This document shows, piece after piece, positions 54,486-63,670 of a DNA stretch of 64,000 nt (positions within the stretch are counted from its first letter, which is position 1; each line of letters starts with the position of its first letter). The translations under genes and the position numbers were made by a program. The notes beneath the pieces are model-generated. The model saw only the letters and a program-made list of their open reading frames with translations. It was not told the DNA's origin and made no database searches. Source of the stretch: Bacteroidota bacterium (GTDB taxonomy: Bacteria > Bacteroidota > Bacteroidia > Chitinophagales > Chitinophagaceae); the NCBI GenBank assembly GCA_030706605.1, contig JAUZOE010000006.1, positions 124,001-188,000 on the forward strand. Reading direction: 5' to 3'.

Positions 54486-55394
54486 ATGAATATGATCCGT
54501 GCTTATGAAAGGTCTCCTGATGAAGTGTTAGAAGTTAAGAATAAGAAGATACACATTTTTGATATTAATGGAAATAATATTGATAAAAAGGTAGTACACG
54601 ATTTTGGAGAAGAATGGTTGAAATTTAATGATTTTTCTGATAAGGATATTAAAAGGACAGGAGAAGAATATTTTGACATTATAGATGAAACAATTGTTAA
54701 TAAGGAAACTTATGCAATTGACATAGGCTGTGGCTCTGGCAGATGGAGCAAATACCTTTCTGCTAAAGCAGGTTTTATTGAAGCAGTAGATCCTAGTAAT
54801 GCTATTTTTGCCGCGGCCAATCTTTTAAATAATGTCAAAAACGTAAGGTTAACAAAAGCTTCCATAGAAACACTTCCTTTTGAAGACGAAACTTTTGATT
54901 TTGCAATGAGTGTAGGAGTACTTCATCATATACCCAATACAGGAGCTGCTTTTAAAGATTGTTTAAAAAAAGTAAAAAAGGGAGGCCATTTTTATGTTTA
55001 CCTGTATTACAACCTGGATAACAGGGGATGGCTTTTTACACGTTTATTCCGATTCAGCGATGTATTAAGAAGCGGAATATGTAAACTCCCTGTTCCTATG
55101 AAAAAAATTGTTTGTGATATATTGGCCCTGATAATTTATATGCCTTTTATACTTGCTACCAAACTTCTTACTCTAATAGGATTTACCAGGCTTGCTAAAA
55201 AATTGCCACTAAGCTCTTATCATAACAAATCTTTTTTTATCATTCGAAACGATTCACTTGACCGTTTTGGAACCCGACTCGAACAAAGATTTTCAGCAAC
55301 CCAGGTAAGAGAAATGATGGAAAATGCAGGTCTTACTAATATTGTAATTAGTTCTGACGTCCCTTACTATCATGCTATTGGCAAAAAGAAATAA
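54486..55394 (+). CDS. Class I SAM-dependent methyltransferase
   Basis: This 302-residue protein has the SAM-binding motif I AIDIGCGSGRWSKYLS, then EAVDPSNA, motif ETLPFEDETFDFAMSVGVLHH and a C-terminal hydrophobic helical stretch (about residues 205-235). It likely methylates a sugar or lipid in the glycan. It is the only plus-strand gene in the polysaccharide locus and has its own promoter-like element. The acceptor is unknown. Confidence 0.88.
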   Translation: MNMIRAYERSPDEVLEVKNKKIHIFDINGNNIDKKVVHDFGEEWLKFNDFSDKDIKRTGEEYFDIIDETIVNKETYAIDIGCGSGRWSKYLSAKAGFIEAVDPSNAIFAAANLLNNVKNVRLTKASIETLPFEDETFDFAMSVGVLHHIPNTGAAFKDCLKKVKKGGHFYVYLYYNLDNRGWLFTRLFRFSDVLRSGICKLPVPMKKIVCDILALIIYMPFILATKLLTLIGFTRLAKKLPLSSYHNKSFFIIRNDSLDRFGTRLEQRFSATQVREMMENAGLTNIVISSDVPYYHAIGKKK

Positions 55395-55526
55395 TATAAA
55401 TTGGGGGAAATTTCAGGTAAAGTCCTCAAGCAATTTCGTATTAGACTCTCACCTATTAAATTGGTTTTATTTTTTCAGACTTAAAAAAATCAGGCTTTGA
55501 GATCATAAATTTTTGTGGATTATATT

Positions 55527-56753
55527 TCATCCCATAATTGAAGCATAAATTGAATGGTATTTCTCAACTGCTTTTTCCAAATTATAAAATTCAATCGCGC
55601 CATTTCGGATGGATGTTTTATTAAAATGGCTTTCTTTTAATACAAAATTACTTGCTGATAAAAATGCCTGCTCATTAAGTTCCTCCAACACAATTCCTGA
55701 CTGATATTTTTCAACAATTTCCGCTACATCACCCACACCAGAATTAGTAATGACAGGAATTCCCATAGCCATGATTTCTCCATGTTTAGTAGGTGATGAT
55801 GATTTTTTGGAATAGCACGATTTTATAAAAAAAACAGAATAATCACTCAATGAAAGTAATAACGGCACCTCATGCCTTCGTGCATGTGTTACTATAATAT
55901 GCTCCCGAGAAATTCCAAATCTCTCCGCAGTTTCATAAATAAGTTCATGTTGATGAGGAGAAATAAATAAAAATTTTGCAGCAGGGATTTTGTCACTTAG
56001 TATTTTGCAAAATTGCATCATTTGATCAGTAAGATACCACCCGCCTATAGATCCGAGGTAACTCACAATAAAATCTGTATCAGTTATTTTCAATCCCCCT
56101 TTTAGCCTCCTTTTTAACTCAATATCAATTTTTGCAGGATCAAATAAATTAATATCCACACTACATGGAATTACTTCCACCATCGTTTGTTTTTTATATT
56201 GCACCCACTCTTTTATAATTTTTTCCGCAGCATAAGTAAGGCAAACAATCCCATCAGACTGCGCAACAGCTTCTTGCTCCTTTTCTTTAAAAAAATTGTA
56301 AATCCATTTATAAAAAATATTTTTTGTATTCCACATGCTACCGTCCACCCGACTGTCTGCATAAAATTCCCGGATATCATTTAAAAATTTTACACCCAAC
56401 TTTTTCTTCATCCACAAACCGATTAATGCAGGCACTCCCGGCCGGGTATGAACCATATCAAATTTTTCTTTTTCATGAAGTTGTCTAGCTTTTCTTTTCA
56501 ACATAATTACATCATACACTGATGACAATACAGGAGGATTTTTATGATACAAAATAGGAACCCATTTTATGGGAAAAGGCTTTAAAATATCTTCCACGTA
56601 ATTTTTATGTAAATCATATTTCCCAGGCTTTTCGCAACTCAGTATAGTAAATTGATACCCATATTTTGTAAGCCCTGCCAGGTAAGGAATTACCTGGCTT
56701 TGGCCGAGTGGATCAGTCATACCATCATAAGAAATAAATAGAATATTTTTCAT
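55527..56753 (-). CDS. Family 4 glycosyltransferase
   Basis: This GT-B glycosyltransferase starts at Met 56753 (MKNILFISYDGMTDPLGQSQ), a conserved start in the family; the frame runs nine codons further and would overlap the preceding asnB-like gene. The protein is 408 residues. The N-terminal block HTRPGVPALIGLWMKKKLG and the C-terminal SSSPTKHGEIMAMGIPVITN are typical of GT4. It directly follows the second asnB-like gene. Confidence 0.92.
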   Translation of the reverse strand: MKNILFISYDGMTDPLGQSQVIPYLAGLTKYGYQFTILSCEKPGKYDLHKNYVEDILKPFPIKWVPILYHKNPPVLSSVYDVIMLKRKARQLHEKEKFDMVHTRPGVPALIGLWMKKKLGVKFLNDIREFYADSRVDGSMWNTKNIFYKWIYNFFKEKEQEAVAQSDGIVCLTYAAEKIIKEWVQYKKQTMVEVIPCSVDINLFDPAKIDIELKRRLKGGLKITDTDFIVSYLGSIGGWYLTDQMMQFCKILSDKIPAAKFLFISPHQHELIYETAERFGISREHIIVTHARRHEVPLLLSLSDYSVFFIKSCYSKKSSSPTKHGEIMAMGIPVITNSGVGDVAEIVEKYQSGIVLEELNEQAFLSASNFVLKESHFNKTSIRNGAIEFYNLEKAVEKYHSIYASIMG

Positions 56754-56767
56754 TGAGAAATTTATAT

Positions 56768-58675
56768 TTAACTCATCCATTGTTTATACCATATCTGGAA
56801 TATTAATAAATACCAAAACAAGCTATTAAAATTTTTATCTCCCTGAAAAAAACGATTTATAATATTTTTTACACCTTCTTTTTTAAATATCCCATGTCGT
56901 TCAAAATCTTTTTCACTCATAAATTCTTCTGCATAATATTTTAAATCATTCCGAAGCCATGCAAATACAGGAACACCAAAACCCATCTTGGGTCTGTCCA
57001 TTAATTCCTTAGGAACATAATTATGAACTATTTCTTTTAGCAGATATTTTTTAATACCGTCTTTTATTTTTAATTCTTCCGGAAGTTGTGCTATAAATTC
57101 TATTAGCCGGTGGTCCAATAATGGCTCTCGGCCTTCAAGAGAAACACTCATGCATGCTCTATCAACTTTTACCAGTATATCATCAGGCAGATAAGTTTTA
57201 TAATCTATGGCCAGCATTTTATCCAATTGACCGGAAAAATCATTCAACTCATTTTGTGAATCAAAGAAAGATCCTGGTTTGATAACACCATCCTGCATTA
57301 AAAACTTCATTTGTTCATCCGAATAAGTTTGGGATAACAAATGGTCCATAATTAAAGGTGTTGTGATCTGCGGGTATTGCATCAGATCAGCAATCCTTTG
57401 TTTTTTTATAGCTACTGCTTTACTTTTTGTAAATTGGCTAAGTAACGAATTAGGTACATAATTCAATAATTTTCCTACAGAATCTCTGATTGGAAGCCTG
57501 TTAATTTTTTTGATAAAATCCAGCGAAAGAGAATATTTATTATACCCGCCAAAGGTTTCATCACTGCCATCGGCACTTAATGCTACAGTCACCTCTTTCC
57601 CAGCTAATTGAGAAAGAAGAGTAGTAGGAATGATTGAAGAATCTCCAAAAGGTTCATCGCAAAAAAACGGTATTTTAGGAATGATTTCCTGCGCTTCTTT
57701 TGTTGTGCAATAATATTCTGTATGATCTGTTTCTAAATGGGCCGCTACTTTCTTTGCATATTCGGCTTCATTATGATTTTCCTCAAAAAAACCAATAGTA
57801 AAAGTTTTCAGTTTCTCCTGCTGATAAGATTGTAACAATGCGGTAATAGCGGTACTATCGTATCCGCCACTTAAAAATACCCCCACCGAAACATCTGCCA
57901 CCATCCTGTATTTACTTGCTGAAATCAATAATTCTTCGGTATGCTTTTTTGCTTCAGATTCATTTATATCCAGCTTTGGTTTGTTGTAGGCATCAAAAAC
58001 ATCCCAGTATTTTCGTATACTGAATTTGGATTGCTGAATATGAAATTGAAGGTAATTGCCCGGTAGCAACTTTGAAGTGTAATTAAAAATTGACAACGGC
58101 GCCATTATAAAGCCATATTGTATGAACTGATATACTGCCTGCTGATTAATTTCTTTTTTAAACCTTGGATGTTTGTGAAAACTTTTGAGCTCAGAAGCGA
58201 ATAAAAACAACCCATTATACCAATAATAATAAAACGGTTTAACACCAGCACGGTCTCTGAAACAATATATTTCTTTTTTACTGGTATCGTAAATTACAAA
58301 TGCAAACATGCCGATAAATCTTTGCACCATTAGCTCTTTCCATTGTTCCCAGGCATGAAGAATTACTTCGGTATCAGAATGAGAAATAAATTCATGGCCC
58401 AGCTTTCCCAATTCTGATTTTATTTCTGCATAATTATATATTTCGCCATTAAAAATAATGCAAAAACCTTTGTACCACATTGGCTGGCTTGCAGCATTAC
58501 TCAAATCAATTACCGATAAACGCCTGTGACCAAGGCCGACCTGAAAATTTTCTTCCTGCAAAAATTCATACCCGCTTCCATCGGGGCCACGATGAGAAAG
58601 GACATCCGTACAATCTTTTAAAATTGCATGTGAAGAATAATGATTAAAATCTATAAAGCCGGCAATGCCACACAT
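56768..58675 (-). CDS. Asparagine synthase (glutamine-hydrolysing)-like amidotransferase (second copy)
   Basis: This 635-residue protein has the same two-domain layout as the copy at 48784-50634: Cys2 in MCGIAG, SHRGPDGSGYEF, FNGEIYNYAEIKSE, then LSGGYDSTAITAL and ADGSDETFGGYNKY. The SGGYDS form replaces SGGIDS. Both catalytic domains look intact. It may amidate a uronic acid in the glycan rather than make asparagine. A GT4 gene follows on the same strand, and another GT4 gene precedes it. Confidence 0.9.
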   Translation of the reverse strand: MCGIAGFIDFNHYSSHAILKDCTDVLSHRGPDGSGYEFLQEENFQVGLGHRRLSVIDLSNAASQPMWYKGFCIIFNGEIYNYAEIKSELGKLGHEFISHSDTEVILHAWEQWKELMVQRFIGMFAFVIYDTSKKEIYCFRDRAGVKPFYYYWYNGLFLFASELKSFHKHPRFKKEINQQAVYQFIQYGFIMAPLSIFNYTSKLLPGNYLQFHIQQSKFSIRKYWDVFDAYNKPKLDINESEAKKHTEELLISASKYRMVADVSVGVFLSGGYDSTAITALLQSYQQEKLKTFTIGFFEENHNEAEYAKKVAAHLETDHTEYYCTTKEAQEIIPKIPFFCDEPFGDSSIIPTTLLSQLAGKEVTVALSADGSDETFGGYNKYSLSLDFIKKINRLPIRDSVGKLLNYVPNSLLSQFTKSKAVAIKKQRIADLMQYPQITTPLIMDHLLSQTYSDEQMKFLMQDGVIKPGSFFDSQNELNDFSGQLDKMLAIDYKTYLPDDILVKVDRACMSVSLEGREPLLDHRLIEFIAQLPEELKIKDGIKKYLLKEIVHNYVPKELMDRPKMGFGVPVFAWLRNDLKYYAEEFMSEKDFERHGIFKKEGVKNIINRFFQGDKNFNSLFWYLLIFQIWYKQWMS

Positions 58676-58709
58676 GAATATCGTGTTTTAAAATATCATA
58701 AAAATAGGC

Positions 58710-59777
58710 TTATAAATGCGCCTCTGAATATATTTGACGTAGCCCTACCATATGATAAGACAAAGTAAAATTTTCATTTACCCGCCGGAATGCCTCCTCT
58801 CCCAGTCTATCTCTTTCTGTTTTATTATTACGCAGTATATTTATTTTTTTTACAAAATCCTGCTCATCATCAAGCCTGAAATATAATGCTGTATCATCAC
58901 ATTGCTCCTTAAAAGAATCAATATCGCTCAGCAATAGTGGAGTTTTAACAGCCATTGCTTCTAATACGGCCAGAGAAAACCCCTCAAAGGTTGACGACAT
59001 TACAAATCCATTATACAATGGCAAAACTTCTTCGATATTCTTTACAACGCCTTTTAAAAACACTTTTGCACCAGTTTGATTAATTAATTGTTGAAGATGT
59101 GATTCCAAAGGTCCTCCACCATAAATATGTAATTCTACATCAGCATCTTTGATAAGCGACATAGCTTTTATCAAATAAGATTGGTTCTTTTGAATGCGCA
59201 AAGCGCCCACAGTTATTAATTTAAAAGCCTCTGTTTCAACAGCAATATTTTTTTGGGTATACCGCTCCATATCTACGAACGTGTAAAGAACATACGTCTT
59301 ATATGGTTTCAAATGTAGAAAAGAAAAATATTCATTTTGAGCTCCTTTTGCAACCGCCACAATAACTGATTTTCGTAATTTATAAGTAACCCTATCCAGG
59401 ATGCGTATATACCAGGTTTTGTACTCTATTGACGTAGCTATAAATGCATGAATAGTTGTTATGAGTGGAATGCTTTTAGGGACAGCAATCCTTGAAATAA
59501 TCGTTGGCCAGAACAAGTGAGAATGTACAATGTCAACATTATTTTCTCTAATGATTTTTTTTATTTTAAATATGGCTAAAGGAAAAACCGCCATTTTTTC
59601 CAGGTGTAAGCATATATGTTTATCACACTTTAATTCATTGCCAAAATCATTTTCATCTTTTATCGTAATTACAATATTATTATATTCTTTTAATTCACGA
59701 AGAGTACGAACAAGCATGGTTTCAGCACCACCACGGCCAAGACTATAAATAAAATGAAGGATGGTTTTTTTTTGCAT
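58710..59777 (-). CDS. Family 4 glycosyltransferase
   Basis: This 355-residue GT-B enzyme begins LHFIYSLGRGGAETMLVRTL, a strongly conserved GT4 N-terminal block. It also has VHSHLFWPTIISRIAVPK and the donor-domain VGALRIQKNQSYLIKAM and MSSTFEGFSLAVLEAMAVKT. It lies 34 bases upstream of the second asnB-like gene, so it is probably in the same transcript. Sugar and linkage are unknown. Confidence 0.92.
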   Translation of the reverse strand: MQKKTILHFIYSLGRGGAETMLVRTLRELKEYNNIVITIKDENDFGNELKCDKHICLHLEKMAVFPLAIFKIKKIIRENNVDIVHSHLFWPTIISRIAVPKSIPLITTIHAFIATSIEYKTWYIRILDRVTYKLRKSVIVAVAKGAQNEYFSFLHLKPYKTYVLYTFVDMERYTQKNIAVETEAFKLITVGALRIQKNQSYLIKAMSLIKDADVELHIYGGGPLESHLQQLINQTGAKVFLKGVVKNIEEVLPLYNGFVMSSTFEGFSLAVLEAMAVKTPLLLSDIDSFKEQCDDTALYFRLDDEQDFVKKINILRNNKTERDRLGEEAFRRVNENFTLSYHMVGLRQIYSEAHL

Positions 59778-59786
59778 TTTTTCTTT

Positions 59787-60770
59787 TTAAAAAGAAGGAA
59801 CCGTTTTATATTCCTCCCTGGTATAATCCGGCACTTTACAAAATCCTGAAAGTTTTTCTGCTCTATAAAATATACGGTTGGCATTTGCGTAACCTATAAA
59901 ACGGGATAAAAAAAAATAACTTCTGAACCATTTCGAATTTAGTTTTTCTTTCGCAACAGGATAACACATTTTAAGAATATCACGAATTGCTTTTCGGGAA
60001 AAACTTTTGGTTTTCATTTCAAGAATTAGGCTTCTCAATGCATGCCAATTATAATAATCCATGTACTTACTTTCAACTTTACCAGTTAATACCGGCAAGT
60101 AGCTTTTCCATTTTGAAGTAAAAATGATTAAATCATTATAAAAGTCTTCACTGATACTTCCACACCAGATATGCTCTATCAAAATATCATGTACCACATA
60201 ATTTTTTTTGTGCTGTAATACCTGCATACTAATATCCGCGTCATATAAATGAAACCCTGAAAAAGTTTTTTCATTAAATGATATATGATCAAAAAGTGAT
60301 TTCCGGATACAAAACCATAAACCATCTATAATTACCACTTCGGACTTATCAGTGTCCCTAAAAGGGTTGCTACAGTAATGATACAATTTTCCATCCTTTT
60401 TTTCGGCATTTCTCATCAAATAGTTCCTGGCACTTTTTGCAAAATAATTATTGAACCACCAGGCAGAAGGAATAACAGACTGAGCCATTCCACCCAAAAC
60501 CCCTATCATGCCTACTTGTGGATCCTCAAAATGTTTTAATACCTTTTCGCCCCAATTATCTGTATAAAATAAAATATCCTCATGAGCAAAGCATACAATA
60601 TTATAATTGGCTTTTTTTACCCCTTCATTGTATGCAGAAAAAATAGAATGATGATTATTGGTGTTATCAATTATAATAAGCTCATAAGGGACACCTACTG
60701 TAGTTTTAATACTTTTTTTTATCGCATTAAGTAACTCAATATTTCGATGACAAATAATGATGCTTATCAT
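59787..60770 (-). CDS. Family 2-type glycosyltransferase
   Basis: This 327-residue GT-A-like protein begins MISIIICHRNIELLNAIKKS and contains YELIIIDNTNNHHSIFSAYN and a metal-site-like HED in NIVCFAHEDILFYTDNW. A late block SGFHLYDADISMQVLQ replaces the usual ED motif. It is related to small Glyco_tranf_2 variants found in glycan loci. The donor and acceptor are unknown. Confidence 0.82.
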   Translation of the reverse strand: MISIIICHRNIELLNAIKKSIKTTVGVPYELIIIDNTNNHHSIFSAYNEGVKKANYNIVCFAHEDILFYTDNWGEKVLKHFEDPQVGMIGVLGGMAQSVIPSAWWFNNYFAKSARNYLMRNAEKKDGKLYHYCSNPFRDTDKSEVVIIDGLWFCIRKSLFDHISFNEKTFSGFHLYDADISMQVLQHKKNYVVHDILIEHIWCGSISEDFYNDLIIFTSKWKSYLPVLTGKVESKYMDYYNWHALRSLILEMKTKSFSRKAIRDILKMCYPVAKEKLNSKWFRSYFFLSRFIGYANANRIFYRAEKLSGFCKVPDYTREEYKTVPSF

Positions 60771-60827
60771 TCTAAATTAATTTTTTAAACCCGACGTAAA
60801 AAGTCCATCTCCAAAACACAGAAGCCA

Positions 60828-61670
60828 TCAAAATATTTCATGGTTCTTTATAATTTTCTTTCTAACCAAAAAATCGAGAAGGCCGGGAAAATATAATGCA
60901 ATAAAAAATTTTATGGCTAATTTTTTATTTTTTTCCCCTGCTTTAAGCAAAACTTCATTTAAATGATTCCGGTTTAAATACTTCTCATGTTTTTTTTGCA
61001 TATACATTTCCAAAACGACAGAATTATTGGAGTGGATTGAGCTAAGCATTGACTGATTTAAAACTCTGTATTGAAAAAGAATTTTGGGGACGTAATAAAA
61101 TTCATATCCATGCAATGCCATATTTAACCAAAAATCCCAATCCTCCATTCCCATTACAGGCATTTTTTCATCATATCCTCCCAACGCTTCCCAGGCAGAC
61201 TTCCGGAAAACAGCGCAGGCATCAATATAATTTCCAATCATCATTTTTTGCAAATTAAATTCTCCTGTCCGATGTATTCCTTCCTTTCCGCCAAAATATT
61301 CCAAATCGCCATAAACCATTGCAATCTCCTTTTTTTTATCCAAAATTTTTATGCTCTCATAAATATATTCTGCAAGTATTTTATTATCGCTATCTAATGG
61401 TAAAATATATTCTCCTTTTGTTTTTTTTATGGCATTATTCCGGGCTGCACCGAGACCTTGATTAGCCTGGTGAAATACCTGGTAACCTTCGTTGGACAAA
61501 CTCTGCAGTTCTTCAATAGTAAATTGATCTGTTGATCCATCATTCATAATGACTATTTCATACAAACTCTTATCACTACATAATTCTACACTTTCAATAG
61601 CTTCTCTTATATATTTGCCATGATTATAACAAGGTATGATGATGGATATTTTTGGTAGCAAAGGATTCAT
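60828..61670 (-). CDS. Family 2 glycosyltransferase
   Basis: This 280-residue GT-A enzyme has SIIIPCYNHGKYIREAIESV, EIVIMNDGSTDQFTIEEL, a DSD metal site in YILPLDSDNKILAEYI and the late MGMEDWDFWLNMALHGYEF. All core residues are present. It sits inside the polysaccharide transcript between two other transferase genes. The sugar added is unknown. Confidence 0.93.
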   Translation of the reverse strand: MNPLLPKISIIIPCYNHGKYIREAIESVELCSDKSLYEIVIMNDGSTDQFTIEELQSLSNEGYQVFHQANQGLGAARNNAIKKTKGEYILPLDSDNKILAEYIYESIKILDKKKEIAMVYGDLEYFGGKEGIHRTGEFNLQKMMIGNYIDACAVFRKSAWEALGGYDEKMPVMGMEDWDFWLNMALHGYEFYYVPKILFQYRVLNQSMLSSIHSNNSVVLEMYMQKKHEKYLNRNHLNEVLLKAGEKNKKLAIKFFIALYFPGLLDFLVRKKIIKNHEIF

Positions 61671-61745
61671 TTTAAATTTGGCTTAGTTCCTTTTGAATTT
61701 CTAATTTATTGATAATAGGTCAATGTGTAACAGGTTTATATCCTT

Positions 61746-62720
61746 TTAGGTTATTTTATTTCTATTTGCAATAACTAAATCAAGATATTCTTTCAGTTTA
61801 TCAAAAGTTATTTCCTGCATACATTTTTTCATGTAATCACAATTATTCCATTTCCAACAAGGTGAGCAATGTGTTGCAGAATAAATGTTAATATTATCCG
61901 TATACCCGGATTGGTCAGGACGCTCTCTTCCTCCATAAATAATCAAAGATCTTGTGCCCACTGCTTTTGCTGCGTGCATATAAAAACCTACCAAGCCGAT
62001 AAATAATTGACTTGACGCAATAATTGCAATTGATTCTCTGATGGTAGTTTTGCCTCTTAAATCCTTACAACCTTCCAAAAAAAAATCATTAATACTACCA
62101 ACCTGCAAAATTTCAAAGAATGGACTTAGATAGTTAACTACCTCCTGAAACCTTTCAGGATACCATTGTTTATTAGCAATAAAATAATTTGCGCCATTTG
62201 AATTTGACTGAATTACAATTGTTGGCTTCCCCGCTGTTTTGCCTAATTCTTTTGGATGTAATTTATAATCTATTTCAAGGGGGACTTTCTCATAGTCTGT
62301 TATCTCCAATTCTTTTGCGATAATCCTGATAATATGATTTTCAGGAGATTCTTGTGTATCCTTATCTATAAATTTGGAATAAACTGGTTGATGCAATCTT
62401 AATTTCAACAAGTTAATAATTCTCTCTTCTCCCCGTTCATTATTCTTCAGGCAAATAATTTTTTTATTATATCTGAATAATTCCGGATAGAATGATAATA
62501 CCCATTGTTTTTTTTGGGTACGATCATATATATATTTAAGGGGAGAAGTAAGCAAGAGATTATCGCCTAAAGCTTTTCCCCAGTAAACTATAAATTCTGG
62601 CCTACCATAAATCAGCCTAAGTAATACCAACTTACTTGCGAAGTATAAATAGTAAGGCAGGTTTAGGATATACCTCATTCGCATTTTATTAAAAAAACTA
62701 AGGCTTTCCATTTTATTCAT
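61746..62720 (-). CDS. Family 9 (heptosyltransferase-like) glycosyltransferase
   Basis: This 324-residue protein matches GT9, the heptosyltransferase family. The N-terminal part contains YWGKALGDNLLLTSPLKYIY. The C-terminal part has VIQSNSNGANYFIANKQWYP, a substrate block SSQLFIGLVGFYMHAAKAVG and the Cys cluster THCSPCWKWNNC. Such enzymes extend lipopolysaccharide core or surface glycans. The start overlaps the FkbM stop by 8 bases, a sign of coupled expression. Confidence 0.87.
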   Translation of the reverse strand: MNKMESLSFFNKMRMRYILNLPYYLYFASKLVLLRLIYGRPEFIVYWGKALGDNLLLTSPLKYIYDRTQKKQWVLSFYPELFRYNKKIICLKNNERGEERIINLLKLRLHQPVYSKFIDKDTQESPENHIIRIIAKELEITDYEKVPLEIDYKLHPKELGKTAGKPTIVIQSNSNGANYFIANKQWYPERFQEVVNYLSPFFEILQVGSINDFFLEGCKDLRGKTTIRESIAIIASSQLFIGLVGFYMHAAKAVGTRSLIIYGGRERPDQSGYTDNINIYSATHCSPCWKWNNCDYMKKCMQEITFDKLKEYLDLVIANRNKIT

Positions 62721-63648
62721 TTCCCCTTCTTAGCATTTTTTCACTGTTAATAAAATCTATAGCTAATTCACTGTCGCATTCATGAAAAATACAGAAATCG
62801 AAATAATAAATTGTAGATTTTCTACCATCAATATATTCATGCAAATCCTCTATCAAATCTTTTTCCCTGAGTGATGTTGATAAAATTAAACGGCCTTCAC
62901 TTTCATAAATCAAAATTTTATCATACCCTATAGCCTCCAGCAAGAACAGGGTACTCAAACCATCTTCGCCAATAGCCGCCATATTGTCCCTATTGTATTC
63001 CATACAAATGACAGGCTTAACAGACTTTAAATAGCTTTGTCCACCTCTGATTATCTTAACATCATAACCTTCTGTATCGACTTTAAGCAACTTGAAATTA
63101 TTAATATTCTCTTCCCTGGCAAGGAGGTTGTCCAATGTTTTTATCTTAATCACAACTTTTTCCTTGCTATTCGCATCAAATTTTTTTATAGTTGAATTCC
63201 AACCCTTTTTTGCTATTTCGGCTTCGAACTCTTCTTCAAATTCGCCAAGATATTGATTAATAATTTTTACGTTTTCAAATTGAGCTGAATTAATCTTCAA
63301 AATATCAAATACATCACGATCTCCTTCAATACAAATAAAATTTGTTTTTACCTCACTCATAATTATCGCCAATGTATCCCCTATATTAGCACCTATATCA
63401 ATAATTCCACTTTGGGGATATTTTTTTTGAATAATTTTTGCTACTCGTTTTAATTCTGAATTATAATTCGGATGTGAATCGTAATAAGTCTTTAATGGAT
63501 TTAAATTATTCACCTTCAACCTGTAACCCGCAATCATCACATCCGATAGCTTGTTACCGGCTTTGGAGTTTGTTCTCTGGGCTCTCTGAATCTGAATGCC
63601 GAATATTTTCAAAATTTTATTTACATTTTTTGAAACTGATCTTAACAT
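62713..63648 (-). CDS. FkbM-family methyltransferase
   Basis: This 311-residue SAM-dependent methyltransferase has motif I in SGIIDIGANIGDTLAIIM, CIEGDRDVFDILKIN and the FkbM-type block FKLLKVDTEGYDVKIIRGG. FkbM members methylate hydroxyl groups of sugars in surface glycans. The C-terminal half is longer than the core domain and ends FHECDSELAIDFINSEK. It is 22 bases after the partial Wzt-like gene. Confidence 0.9.
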   Translation of the reverse strand: MLRSVSKNVNKILKIFGIQIQRAQRTNSKAGNKLSDVMIAGYRLKVNNLNPLKTYYDSHPNYNSELKRVAKIIQKKYPQSGIIDIGANIGDTLAIIMSEVKTNFICIEGDRDVFDILKINSAQFENVKIINQYLGEFEEEFEAEIAKKGWNSTIKKFDANSKEKVVIKIKTLDNLLAREENINNFKLLKVDTEGYDVKIIRGGQSYLKSVKPVICMEYNRDNMAAIGEDGLSTLFLLEAIGYDKILIYESEGRLILSTSLREKDLIEDLHEYIDGRKSTIYYFDFCIFHECDSELAIDFINSEKMLRRGNE

Positions 63649-63670
63649 TTGAATTACGGTTTGGCTGTTT

